Assembly: GCA_005223095.1 (NCBI GenBank)
Contig: NJBQ01000012.1
Location: forward strand, 1 to 37,744
DNA from: Candidatus Aerophobetes bacterium Ae_b3a
Lineage (GTDB): Bacteria; Aerophobota; Aerophobia; Aerophobales; AE-B3A
Length of the DNA: 37,744 nt
Reading direction: 5' to 3'
A program made the position numbers and the translations under genes. Shown piece after piece: positions 1 to 6,390 of the stretch. The stretch's first letter is position 1. The number at the start of each line of letters is the position of its first letter. The notes below the pieces were generated by a model. The model ran no database searches, was not told where the DNA came from, and worked only from the letters and a program-made list of their open reading frames with translations.

Positions 1-66
1 ACCGGAATTGAGGGCCAGGTCAAGCATAGCCCTTGCTCCATAGCGGCCTTTGGTAGAAAGTCTCAT
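1..66 (-). CDS. Rrf2/IscR-family transcriptional regulator, N-terminal fragment
   Basis: The minus strand reads 22 codons before the window ends, starting MRLSTKGRYGARAMLDLAL. This is the characteristic beginning of the Rrf2 family (IscR, CymR, NsrR), winged-helix regulators that often sense iron-sulfur status, cysteine or nitric oxide. The ATG at 66 is preceded by AAAGGA about 8 bases upstream. A consensus promoter and a possible operator lie directly upstream, which suggests autoregulation, common in this family. The ligand-binding cysteines, if any, lie outside the window, so the subfamily cannot be named. Confidence 0.85.
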   Translation of the reverse strand, partial: MRLSTKGRYGARAMLDLALNSG

Positions 67-83
67 TTTCTCAATCCTTTTAT

Positions 84-134
84 TAATCCTATCGGAATTA
101 TAACCATTATACAAAGAAATAGATTTGATGTCAA
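84..134 (-). promoter_or_regulatory. Consensus sigma70 promoter with Rrf2-type operator
   Basis: On the minus strand, TTGACA (134-129) is followed by exactly 17 bases and TATAAT (111-106), both hexamers matching the consensus perfectly. Downstream of the -10, positions 84-100 form an imperfect palindrome (TAATCC, 4 bases, GGAATTA as read on the plus strand), like CymR/IscR boxes. It overlaps the expected transcription start. That it is an autoregulatory operator is inference. Confidence 0.7.
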
Positions 135-182
135 ACTCTAGCTATACCTTTCCTTTCAGTGTCAGGACTCCTGATTATGCCC

Positions 183-308
183 TTATCCTTCATCGGTCAG
201 CCCCTGCGATTTGTTAGAGATTCTTCTTTTGCCAAGCAAGCTATATGTGCACTCTCTATCACCCTTTACTTCCCCGTCACAAAACGAACAATCTCCATAC
301 TTATCCAT
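183..308 (-). pseudogene. YgiT/MqsA-type zinc-finger antitoxin, N-terminal remnant
   Basis: The 41-codon frame starts MDKYGDCSFCDGEVKG. A CxxC knuckle near residues 7-10 followed by GxV is the usual opening of YgiT/MqsA zinc-finger antitoxins, which normally continue to a second CxxC and a helix-turn-helix. Here the family likeness stops after about 20 residues, and the frame runs through TCTAAC (bases 211-216), an attC-like core. The gene therefore seems cut by a cassette boundary. Its start overlaps the end of an upstream frame (see 301-360), as in DUF4258-YgiT operons. Identification rests on a short stretch. Confidence 0.4.
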
Positions 309-360
309 TGATCTTATCTCCTTTGGCTCTCGTTCTTTCATTAATCCATTTTGGCAGTTT
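301..360 (-). pseudogene. Possible DUF4258-type toxin tail
   Basis: The minus strand encodes IPKLPKWINERTRAKGDKIN before a stop at 301-303, and this end overlaps the ATG of the YgiT-like remnant by a few bases. A basic tail after a PxLPKW element overlapping a YgiT start is what DUF4258-YgiT toxin-antitoxin operons show. No recognisable toxin core lies upstream. This is a weak call that depends on the neighbour. Confidence 0.25.
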
Positions 361-496
361 TGGTATAGAAGATGGCAAATGTAAGTTTTGCGGGGAGCAT
401 ATCCCAGGGATCAGGGGCAAAGAGTAAGCGTGTAAATATAAGATAGATGAAGCACTTCGGTTATTTAGAGGAAATGGTGACTGAGGGAAAATAATA

Positions 497-895
497 TCAA
501 ACCCAATTCTCAATTTTCAAGTTTGGTATACGGCTAAATTCTGTGACATTGTTCGTAACAAGAACCAGGTTTTCAGATTTTGCGTGTGCACCTATGAAAA
601 GATCCAGAGTTCCAATAATAGACCCTGTTTTTTCCAGGTAAGAGCGTATTTTTCCATATATTTCCGCAGCCTTTTCTGTAAATGGAAGAATTTCCAGGGG
701 AGCCAAAAATTTTATCAGTGCTATTTTGTTTTTCTCGGGGAACATGCTTTTACTAATGCCATATTCCAATTCTGCTAATGTGATTGCTGAGATACCAACA
801 TCATTGATTTGAAGAGTTTCTAATTTTTCAAAGACCTGAGAAGGTTTTTTCTTTATGATGTAAATACATACATTGGTATCCAATAGATATTTCAT
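497..895 (-). CDS. vapC: VapC-family PIN-domain ribonuclease toxin
   Basis: A 132-residue PIN domain, the usual length for VapC toxins, which cleave RNA (often tRNA) with a metal ion held by acidic residues. Visible residues are D6 in LLDTN, E42 in the LAELEYG helix, D98 in GTLDLFIGAHA and the late TNNVTEF segment. The ATG overlaps the stop of the upstream antitoxin by four bases (ATGA), so the two are translationally coupled. It is the leftmost intact cassette of the array. All key residues are present, so the toxin is probably active and held in check by VapB. Confidence 0.93.
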   Translation of the reverse strand: MKYLLDTNVCIYIIKKKPSQVFEKLETLQINDVGISAITLAELEYGISKSMFPEKNKIALIKFLAPLEILPFTEKAAEIYGKIRSYLEKTGSIIGTLDLFIGAHAKSENLVLVTNNVTEFSRIPNLKIENWV

Positions 896-1122
896 TCAAG
901 AGTCTCTCTTGTCTGCTGAAATGGTTGATGCCTTTCTTCCATAAAATCGTCACTGAACTCATGCACACTGGAAATGAGAGATGCCCAGGGGTTATTTTTA
1001 GGGATAAGTATCACCATGTCATCTAACTTTTTTATGTAAACATCCTTTCCTTGGAAACGGTACTTTTTTGGCAGTCGGACAGCTTGACTACGACCGTTTA
1101 TGAATATTTTTGCTGTGTTCAT
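892..1122 (-). CDS. vapB: VapB-type antitoxin (AbrB/SpoVT fold)
   Basis: A 76-residue protein with an N-terminal AbrB/MazE-like DNA-binding fold: AKIFINGRSQAVRLPKKYRF is the typical swapped-hairpin beginning of VapB. The acidic, aromatic C-terminal part (about residues 50-76) would wrap the PIN toxin. The start is preceded by AGGGGG about 8 bases upstream. It overlaps vapC by four bases and lies behind a promoter with an 18-bp palindrome, consistent with autorepression by the VapBC complex. Confidence 0.88.
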   Translation of the reverse strand: MNTAKIFINGRSQAVRLPKKYRFQGKDVYIKKLDDMVILIPKNNPWASLISSVHEFSDDFMEERHQPFQQTRETLE

Positions 1123-1168
1123 AATTAACCCCCTCTTCTTTCATAAAGTTTGACAGTATTTTGCAACG

Positions 1169-1204
1169 TATATATCATGATATATATTTTTGAGAGATTG
1201 TCAA
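1169..1204 (-). promoter_or_regulatory. vapBC promoter with palindromic operator
   Basis: On the minus strand TTGACA (1204-1199) and TATCAT (1182-1177) are 16 bases apart. The -10 lies inside a perfect 18-bp palindrome, TATATATCATGATATATA (1169-1186), about 50 bases before the vapB start. VapB dimers bind palindromes in their own promoters, so autoregulation is the simplest reading. Confidence 0.6.
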
Positions 1205-1228
1205 GGCTTTATGAGGGATTCTTTCTTC

Positions 1229-1254
1229 ACGATATACGACATACGATATACGAG
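1229..1254. repeat. Dispersed ATACGA-type repeat, copy 1
   Basis: A run built from the unit (G)ATATACGA. Related runs occur at 13353-13385, 21107-21131 and 23033-23070, always between genes or at a gene start. The function is unknown. Confidence 0.6.
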
Positions 1255-1330
1255 TTTATGGCGGACGCGGTTGCCACCAATTCGAATCGCCGCCGAAATA
1301 ACTGCACACATCAAAATACTGCCTACCTGC

Positions 1331-1468
1331 CAATTTTATTTATATCAAAAACTATCCAAAAAAGCAACTCAACTGCGTATGTTGGGAATGTTCTATCAAC
1401 AGATAGCCAAAAGCTTGAATATCAATAAGAGAATCGCCATAAGAACTGGCAAGTATGGAAGGAGGTAG
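1331..1468 (+). pseudogene. Helix-turn-helix remnant, possibly of a recombinase
   Basis: The plus strand encodes a 45-residue stretch with a YQKLxxxAxxLR helix, LGMFYQQIAKSLNINKR as a clear helix-turn-helix, and a KYGRR end. It has no start codon of its own. A partial copy (YQKLAKEQPKLRSSGMF) is at 13696-13760 beside a tRNA-Ser. Similar helices occur in recombinase and transposase C-termini, so a dead mobile-element gene is plausible, but the family is not certain. Confidence 0.4.
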
Positions 1469-1519
1469 TCTTATGTTCTGGCGTGACATTTTTCTAATGG
1501 AGGAACGAAGTCTTCTGTC

Positions 1520-1558
1520 TGTCATTGCGAGTCTGCCGAAGGCAGGCGTGGCAATCTC
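1520..1558. repeat. REP-like palindromic repeat
   Basis: TGTCATTGCGAG and GGCAATCTC bracket a small inner inverted repeat (TGCCGAAGGCA). A related copy is at 34952-34980. Such CATTGCGA...GCAATC elements are widespread intergenic palindromes in environmental bacterial genomes. Confidence 0.55.
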
Positions 1559-1591
1559 ATACATCCAAAGGAAAGATACATCTGGGCTCAA

Positions 1592-1732
1592 GTTCGTATT
1601 TTATACAAAACTGAAAAAGCCATATTGTTTGACAATGGTATGAGAATCTGGATCCCAAAATCGCGCATACACGGAATAAGGCTAAGAAACAATATCTTTG
1701 AAATTTACGTCAAAGAAAGCACTGTTGGATAG
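1592..1732 (+). pseudogene. Fragment of small WIPKS-motif protein
   Basis: The plus strand encodes YKTEKAILFDN, MRIWIPKSRI and a short acidic beta-rich end before a stop at 1730-1732. Small proteins with an ETxKAxLxDxG...WIPKSxI pattern are common, often near mobile elements, and have no known function. The frame continues upstream without a start codon into the REP-like repeat, so this seems to be a 5'-truncated remnant. An ATG at the internal MRIW would give only 30 residues. From 1733 to 1958 I see no gene. Confidence 0.35.
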
Positions 1733-1958
1733 TACTTAGGACTTTATTCAGGATGCTCTACTCCAACAGTTACGGTTTTAACTTCTAATCGTTCTCACGC
1801 ACAACGTCTCCAACATATGCGACGTTTTGCCGAAGTGTAGCGAAGGTAAATTGTGGCGAGGCCCGGGGAGCGGAGCGATGAGTCGTATAGGCTGTGTTAT
1901 ATGTTGAAAGCGCGCGCTCTTTTCTTTTCAAGCGAAACACGGATGTTGAGCTTGATTT

Positions 1959-2090
1959 GCCTAACGGCGGAGCTCATCTGCCGCCAACAGGATGGGGCAC
2001 AAACTTTGAAAAACCACCAAACCTTGATGGGGGATGAAACCTTTGAAAAACTACACGCTGTTGGCGGTCAGGTGCAGCGATTTGTTAGAT
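1959..2090 (-). other. Integron attC site 1 (best example)
   Basis: Read in gene direction, ATCTAAC (2090-2084) opens the site and GTTAGGC (1965-1959) closes it, fitting RYYYAAC and GTTRRRY exactly. The arms pair through CTGACCGCCAACAG and its partner CTGCCGCCAACAGG. They differ by one extra A, like the extrahelical bases that orient attC folding. The loop is about 65 bases. The site lies 62 bp beyond the restriction endonuclease stop, as expected for the tail of a restriction-modification cassette. Confidence 0.8.
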
Positions 2091-2152
2091 GGTTTTATTC
2101 ATATTTCTAAAGAATAAATCCGCCCTCACACTTTCCTCTTGAAAGCAAGCCT

Positions 2153-2863
2153 TTATTTCTTTTTTAGTTTTCGAAGAATAGTATCAGCAAGTTTGGATAC
2201 ACGTACTCTGTATATCTCGAAATCTGCAATGTTTTTGTCGGTTACCCCTATTTGGTATTCTATACCACCTCTGTGTTGGTGACTAATATACTTACTTTCT
2301 TTTGCCTCTTTGCTAGTCATAACCCAATAGACTATTTGGTCAACCCATACACCAATAAAAACAAATCCATCACAATGATCGGGTTTTAACTGTTGAAAAT
2401 TCATCCAGAAAGGTTCTTTTGAATCATACCGTAATGCCTTTGATACAAGGCTACCTCTCTTTTTTGTATGTATCGCTCTACATGCTTTTATTTCCAATTT
2501 AACGCCTTCAATCCAAATATCGTATTGCCCGCTATATTTTGGGTCAAATGATTTACCTGCCTTTTTAAATCTACTATCTAAATCTTTTATGTGTTCTTCA
2601 CCCCAAATTTGACCGAATATTCGAGGAGCTAGTCCATAGAGTTCAAGATACCTGTTTGTCTTAACATAATTATCTCTCAACTTTTCATATTCCTCAAAAG
2701 TTATAACGCCTCTGTCTCTTAAGAATATGAGCATATACTCGTATTCATTAAAAGGGAAAGCAGACGTTAGACTTTCCAGGCGTGCTTCAAGAAGTTTCTT
2801 ATCTCCATTTTGTAGATTAGCTGCGAGTTTATTTATGTATTCTTTTAATTGTCTTAAATCCAT
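2153..2863 (-). CDS. Type II restriction endonuclease
   Basis: A 236-residue protein encoded directly after a DNA methyltransferase and overlapping it by 10 bases. The PD-(D/E)XK core is visible as D115 in QYDIWIEG followed by E124-I-K126 in KLEIKACRA. An E-x-K-A-x-R-A context like this is seen in type II enzymes. The N-terminal 90 residues are helical and probably recognise DNA, and the last 20 are strongly basic. It would cut unmodified DNA at the sequence methylated by its partner. The recognition sequence cannot be read from the protein. Confidence 0.82.
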   Translation of the reverse strand: MDLRQLKEYINKLAANLQNGDKKLLEARLESLTSAFPFNEYEYMLIFLRDRGVITFEEYEKLRDNYVKTNRYLELYGLAPRIFGQIWGEEHIKDLDSRFKKAGKSFDPKYSGQYDIWIEGVKLEIKACRAIHTKKRGSLVSKALRYDSKEPFWMNFQQLKPDHCDGFVFIGVWVDQIVYWVMTSKEAKESKYISHQHRGGIEYQIGVTDKNIADFEIYRVRVSKLADTILRKLKKK

Positions 2864-3897
2864 CTTTGTTGACCCCCGTCAACATTATCCACCTCGGGAA
2901 AGGGATTATTCCATTGCCATCCACATTTGCTTGTTTGTCTGTATTGTTCTAATCTTCTAATGGTTAGCTCTGCAAAAATCGGGTCATTGTCAAAAGTATA
3001 GACTTTTCGATCTAACTTTTCACCAGCCAACAAAGTTGTACCTGAATGAGCAAAGAAATCAACTACAGTATCTTTGCCGGTTGAGCTTGTTAAAATTATC
3101 CTTTCAATTGCTTTTACAGGCTTTTGAGCGTAGCAACCAGGGACATTTTCTTGCATCCTATAAAATACTTGCTGGATATCTATCCAAACGTTTCCTGGTC
3201 TGATACAATCAGATTTACTTCGCTCCATATTTTCGGTTCGTTTACCATTTATCACCTTGTAATACCCTTTTAATATTTTTGGGATATCCGTGTAAACTAC
3301 TTTGAATTTGGGGTCACCTTTTACATAATGCAGCAATTCCTGTCTTACCCACATCCAATTTTTTTGTGTTCCATAGCCTCTTTGATTTCTTAAAGTAATA
3401 AAATTTCTGGATCTTAGTTCTTTAAATTCTCTCATCATAATCAGAACATCTGCAAGTGGCTGAAAACCGTCTTTTTGATCGGCTCCAAGCCATATATACA
3501 AATGCGCATTTTTCGCCATAATAGCGGTGGCATTCTGTACCCACTTTTGAGAAAAAACCATATAATCAGCCAACGTTTTTTTAAACAAATTCTCAGTATT
3601 CTTGTTACCAACTACAACATTATATGGTGGGTCATTAACTATTAACTTTATCCTTTCATCCCCCATTATTCTTTCTACATCTCCATAATTTGTGGCATCT
3701 AATACTCCTACCCTATGCCCCTTTATTGGGTCCTCCCAAATTTCGCCATACTTGAGTCGGCAAAAAGGTAACAATTTTTCTTTTATACCACCTAAATCTA
3801 ATCGTGTAAGTTTTTCTGTGGTATCGTGTTTCTTTTCACTACATTGTGCAGCTAATTCAGGGAATAAAGTCAGTGTGGATTGGTTATTATTACTCAT
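2854..3897 (-). CDS. DNA methyltransferase (beta class, N4-cytosine or N6-adenine)
   Basis: A 347-residue protein from the ATG at 3897. I prefer this start to the ATG at 3915 because AGGAGA lies 7 bases upstream and 3915 falls inside the attC site. Motif IV is DPPYNV near residue 89. Motif I is DFFAHSGTT near residue 282, followed by TFDNDP. Motif IV before motif I is the beta-class order, with target recognition in between (about 100-270). It protects host DNA from the adjoining endonuclease. Beta-class enzymes include both N4-cytosine and N6-adenine methylases, and DPPY fits either. Confidence 0.95.
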   Translation of the reverse strand: MSNNNQSTLTLFPELAAQCSEKKHDTTEKLTRLDLGGIKEKLLPFCRLKYGEIWEDPIKGHRVGVLDATNYGDVERIMGDERIKLIVNDPPYNVVVGNKNTENLFKKTLADYMVFSQKWVQNATAIMAKNAHLYIWLGADQKDGFQPLADVLIMMREFKELRSRNFITLRNQRGYGTQKNWMWVRQELLHYVKGDPKFKVVYTDIPKILKGYYKVINGKRTENMERSKSDCIRPGNVWIDIQQVFYRMQENVPGCYAQKPVKAIERIILTSSTGKDTVVDFFAHSGTTLLAGEKLDRKVYTFDNDPIFAELTIRRLEQYRQTSKCGWQWNNPFPEVDNVDGGQQRWI

Positions 3898-3913
3898 TTT
3901 GTCATCTCCTACC

Positions 3914-3990
3914 ATCTAACATGTGAAATCATCCACCTGAACCGACGCCGTTAGGCGGCGGGGAAGATCGGGTGGATTGAGTTGTTATGT
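3914..3990 (-). other. Integron attC-like site 2
   Basis: In gene direction ACATAAC (3990-3984) opens and GTTAGAT (3920-3914) closes the site. AATCCACCCGATC pairs with the strand of ATCATCCACCTGAACCGA, and a GC-rich inner hairpin (CGCCGCCTAACGGCG) forms the tip. The closing core is 17 bp upstream of the methyltransferase ATG, so that cassette begins with little more than its ribosome site. The site also encodes the last residues of the gene at 3929. Confidence 0.6.
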
Positions 3991-4360
3991 GTTTCTTTGA
4001 AGAAGTAATTAAATATGCGTTTTTTATATTTAAACCAAAGAAATTACAATTAACTACATTTACACTGCCATGCTCAACATTTACAGCTTGATGAATTGTT
4101 CTTAGCGCTGGATTGTTGAGATCGATAATTACAATCCTCGCAATCTTTAATAACTCATCCGGCATAAAAGATTTTTGAATTATTGAAGCTATATATTTTA
4201 ATGCTCTAGGTTTATCTTTTTCAATCCATGGCGCAGCAACTAATAAATCCCATTTGTCCTGAATATCTCCTCTTAGAAAAAGGGCAAATAAAGCGAAATC
4301 CCCTTTTTCCTGAGATATTTCAATTTCTTTCTGTTTTAATTTTTCTACAAATTTTTTCAT
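3929..4360 (-). CDS. Partner protein of HEPN gene, possible degenerate nucleotidyltransferase
   Basis: A 143-residue protein of unrecognised family. It starts four bases inside the end of the HEPN gene (ATGA), so the two are coupled. The stretch ALFLRGDIQDKWDLLVAAPW resembles the strand-turn-strand of minimal nucleotidyltransferases (GSxxxG..SDxDLLV), but the GS and the first catalytic Asp are absent. That makes a pseudo-nucleotidyltransferase antitoxin possible, though unproven. The last 20 residues (proline and glycine rich) are translated through the attC site, so the natural end has been altered by cassette structure. Confidence 0.7.
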   Translation of the reverse strand: MKKFVEKLKQKEIEISQEKGDFALFALFLRGDIQDKWDLLVAAPWIEKDKPRALKYIASIIQKSFMPDELLKIARIVIIDLNNPALRTIHQAVNVEHGSVNVVNCNFFGLNIKNAYLITSSKKHITTQSTRSSPPPNGVGSGG

Positions 4361-4752
4361 AATGCTTTTAATAATTTTTGAGTTGCTTTTAACATTTCTT
4401 TTGCGTCACTAAGTCTAACCTTACCTACGGGTTCATATCTAGCTTCTGGCTTCCATTTTGCAACTATTGACCAATCAGATAGATAATTTGCTTTTATGTG
4501 TGATTCAATACCGCTGAGATGCAACAATACGTCTAGATTATGTGTTTTAAAAGTACGATAATCGTTAAACTCACTCCTAGTTTCAGGATATTCTTGCCAA
4601 TTAAGAATCTCACAAATTTTACATTTCAAACCAAGCTCAATAGCATATCCACAAAGATATACTGCTCCATCCCATCTTTTATTATTTAATAAGATTCTAG
4701 CATCCGTAAGGCGAGTTTTAGCTATTTTTTTTATATCTTTCCGACTAAGCAT
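4357..4752 (-). CDS. HEPN-domain protein (putative RNase toxin)
   Basis: A 131-residue helical protein with the HEPN layout: an N-terminal helix with ARILLNNKRWDGAVYLCGYA, then IELGLKCKICE, then R66-TFKT-H71, a good RX4H motif as in HEPN ribonucleases, followed by NLDVLLHLSG. HEPN toxins cut RNA and are neutralised by a coupled partner, here the gene at 3929. Gene order (HEPN first) is the reverse of the nucleotidyltransferase-HEPN pair at 36,439-37,449. The ATG is 11 bp beyond the attC core of the next cassette, and no strong ribosome site is visible. Confidence 0.8.
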   Translation of the reverse strand: MLSRKDIKKIAKTRLTDARILLNNKRWDGAVYLCGYAIELGLKCKICEILNWQEYPETRSEFNDYRTFKTHNLDVLLHLSGIESHIKANYLSDWSIVAKWKPEARYEPVGKVRLSDAKEMLKATQKLLKAL

Positions 4753-4762
4753 ATATTTTTAC

Positions 4763-4891
4763 TCATAACGGTGCACGCATAAGCGGCCCAACGCCAAACG
4801 ATATTTTGAAAAATGATGGTTTTAGATATAACTCTCAAAACCCAAAAAAATGGCACGCGCGTTTGGGTCCAACTTCATGCGCTTGTTATGT
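4763..4891 (-). other. Integron attC-like site 3
   Basis: In gene direction ACATAAC (4891-4885) and GTTATGA (4769-4763) bound a 129-bp element. The arms share CATAAC, GCGCATGAAG against GCACGCATAAG, and GGACCCAAACG against GGCCCAACGCCAAACG, with unpaired bases between. It separates the HEPN cassette from the gene at 4903. One core departs from GTTRRRY at one position. Confidence 0.65.
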
Positions 4892-4902
4892 ATGAATTAT
4901 AT

Positions 4903-5673
4903 TTATGGTATATTTGGATCAATAAAATTCTGCAACTTAGGTCTAATATTGTCTAAAAAATTACTAGCAAATTTCATAATATCATCATAAGCTTCATTTG
5001 TTACACCATTAAACTCTTTAAGGTGTTTTGCATATTCTTCTAATATTATGTTAAACGTATTGTGAACAAACTCCAGACCAGCTAAAAGATAGCGATTATT
5101 AAAATTGTAGGAAAATAATCTTGAAGCTGAAGATTCACCGATTGAAGTTATATTTCCTGAAACAACCTTTCTTCTTGATATATGCCCTCCGAAATTATTT
5201 AATTCTCTCCTTACCGCAATAAATCCAGGACATTCCGACTCATACTGGTTTTCTGCTTTTTTGATTAATTTCCATTCATTTTTATAATGCTCTTCTTCAG
5301 GAAGATTGGATTTAAACATTGAAAAATATAACTCTTCTTTATTAGTTCTTGACATATTTCCATAATGCATTAAACAAGCAATTTCGTACAGTATTCTAAC
5401 TAAAGAATATGCATCTGAATACAGATTCGAACTTAATAACCGAAGTGTACCAATTGCTGTTGTATTTGATGACTCAGCCAAGAACAAATATGCTTTTACT
5501 AAATTTTGGTCTAATTCAGGTAGCGATGACAATTCATTCTGATCAAGGCCAATTTCCCCTTGAAGGTGAAATAATTCATCAAATGAATCTAAATAGAAAT
5601 CAAATTTCTTTATAAATTCATTTGAGAAAGCATTAAATATTCTGAACGAGTTTCTGGTAGTACTCAAGAGCAC
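4903..5673 (-). CDS. Hypothetical protein, DUF5677-like
   Basis: A 256-residue soluble, mostly helical protein. The middle (about 65-105: ALAL-type helix around TTAIGTLRLLSSNLYSDAYS, then LVRILYEIACL) and a later ELNNFGGHISRR with a conserved-looking His recall DUF5677, a group sometimes placed near HEPN-like folds and frequent in cassettes and defence neighbourhoods. I cannot point to a catalytic motif. It is a single-gene cassette between attC site 3 and a weaker junction at about 5700-5760. The ATG at 5673 follows a GGTGCT stretch. Confidence 0.65.
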   Translation of the reverse strand: MLLSTTRNSFRIFNAFSNEFIKKFDFYLDSFDELFHLQGEIGLDQNELSSLPELDQNLVKAYLFLAESSNTTAIGTLRLLSSNLYSDAYSLVRILYEIACLMHYGNMSRTNKEELYFSMFKSNLPEEEHYKNEWKLIKKAENQYESECPGFIAVRRELNNFGGHISRRKVVSGNITSIGESSASRLFSYNFNNRYLLAGLEFVHNTFNIILEEYAKHLKEFNGVTNEAYDDIMKFASNFLDNIRPKLQNFIDPNIP

Positions 5674-5767
5674 CTCTCATTCATTTCCATGCATGACGAC
5701 TGAGCTAGGTCACAGGGGTCGGCGAAGCTATACCCCTGCGGCCTCCAACGAGTTCCTAGATGTACAA

Positions 5768-6166
5768 CTATTCAAAATATATGGTGGAGAGTCTATTCTC
5801 CAACAAAAACTCCTCAAACTCATAGGCAAATACACGCCTCTTGGCTTTGCTGGGCTTTACAGTAGGATCAATGTACATATAGATATGATATCGACCACTC
5901 GAGTGTTGCTGTGCGAATTCAGAGATTTCTTCCATGTTAAGCAACCAAACCCGATTTGTAGAAAGATCTGCGAGTGCAACTAAGTCGGCAGGCGAATCTT
6001 CCGGCACCCACCAGTGTAATGCGAGCTGTCTCCTACCACCGCCAGGTTTAGCTTTGAGATTGGCCTTTATTTGGATTGTGATGGATTCCGCGGTTTTAGG
6101 TGAATAAGTAACCAAATCAATTCCAGAATCGGTAGTAACATAGGCTGACTCTACTCCGTTTAACAA
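5768..6166 (-). CDS. PD-(D/E)XK-like nuclease-fold protein, N-terminus uncertain
   Basis: The frame encodes about 132 residues from a TTG. TTDSGIDLVTYSP followed by TIQIKAN fits a nuclease core of D17 and Q32-x-K34 (Q in place of E occurs in this fold). Similar domains usually begin with a GELLVQYxLLLxGVESA helix. Exactly such residues (GELLVQYKLLLNGVESA) are encoded in frame upstream of the TTG, back to a stop at 6209-6211, without ATG or GTG. The start may be CTG (6187) or another rare codon, or the 5' end was lost at the cassette junction. Function is unknown; a role in DNA repair or restriction is speculative. Confidence 0.6.
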   Translation of the reverse strand: MLNGVESAYVTTDSGIDLVTYSPKTAESITIQIKANLKAKPGGGRRQLALHWWVPEDSPADLVALADLSTNRVWLLNMEEISEFAQQHSSGRYHIYMYIDPTVKPSKAKRRVFAYEFEEFLLENRLSTIYFE

Positions 6167-6243
6167 GAGTTTGTACTGAACTAGCAGTTCTCCGCACTTC
6201 CCAATTTGTTACTTATTTAACATTTCGTTTGTGTCCATCGGGC

Positions 6244-6390
6244 ATCTAACAGCGCTACGGATAAGCTGTAAGTGAGACGGTACCCTTACGTGACGGCTCG
6301 ATTGCCAGCTTCATCTGCTGGATAGGCGGCGCGGAGCGTCGACTGTTCAGCGGATGATAATCCATAGTGATTCGCAGCGCATATCCACTC
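6244..6390 (-). other. Degenerate attC-like junction
   Basis: Only one core is clear: GTTAGAT in gene direction (6250-6244). The adjoining GCGCTACGGATAAGCTG shares GCGCT with GCGCTGCG at 6373-6380, and an internal hairpin (CCAGC...GCTGG) is present. The opening heptamer after the stop at 6391 is not recognisable, so the site is probably decayed. Confidence 0.35.

Noticed and set aside
245-427. Plus-strand frame of 60 codons with a CKFCGEHIPG end
   Set aside because: It has only one CxxC and no ribosome site, and overlaps the minus-strand toxin-antitoxin remnants, which explain the region better.
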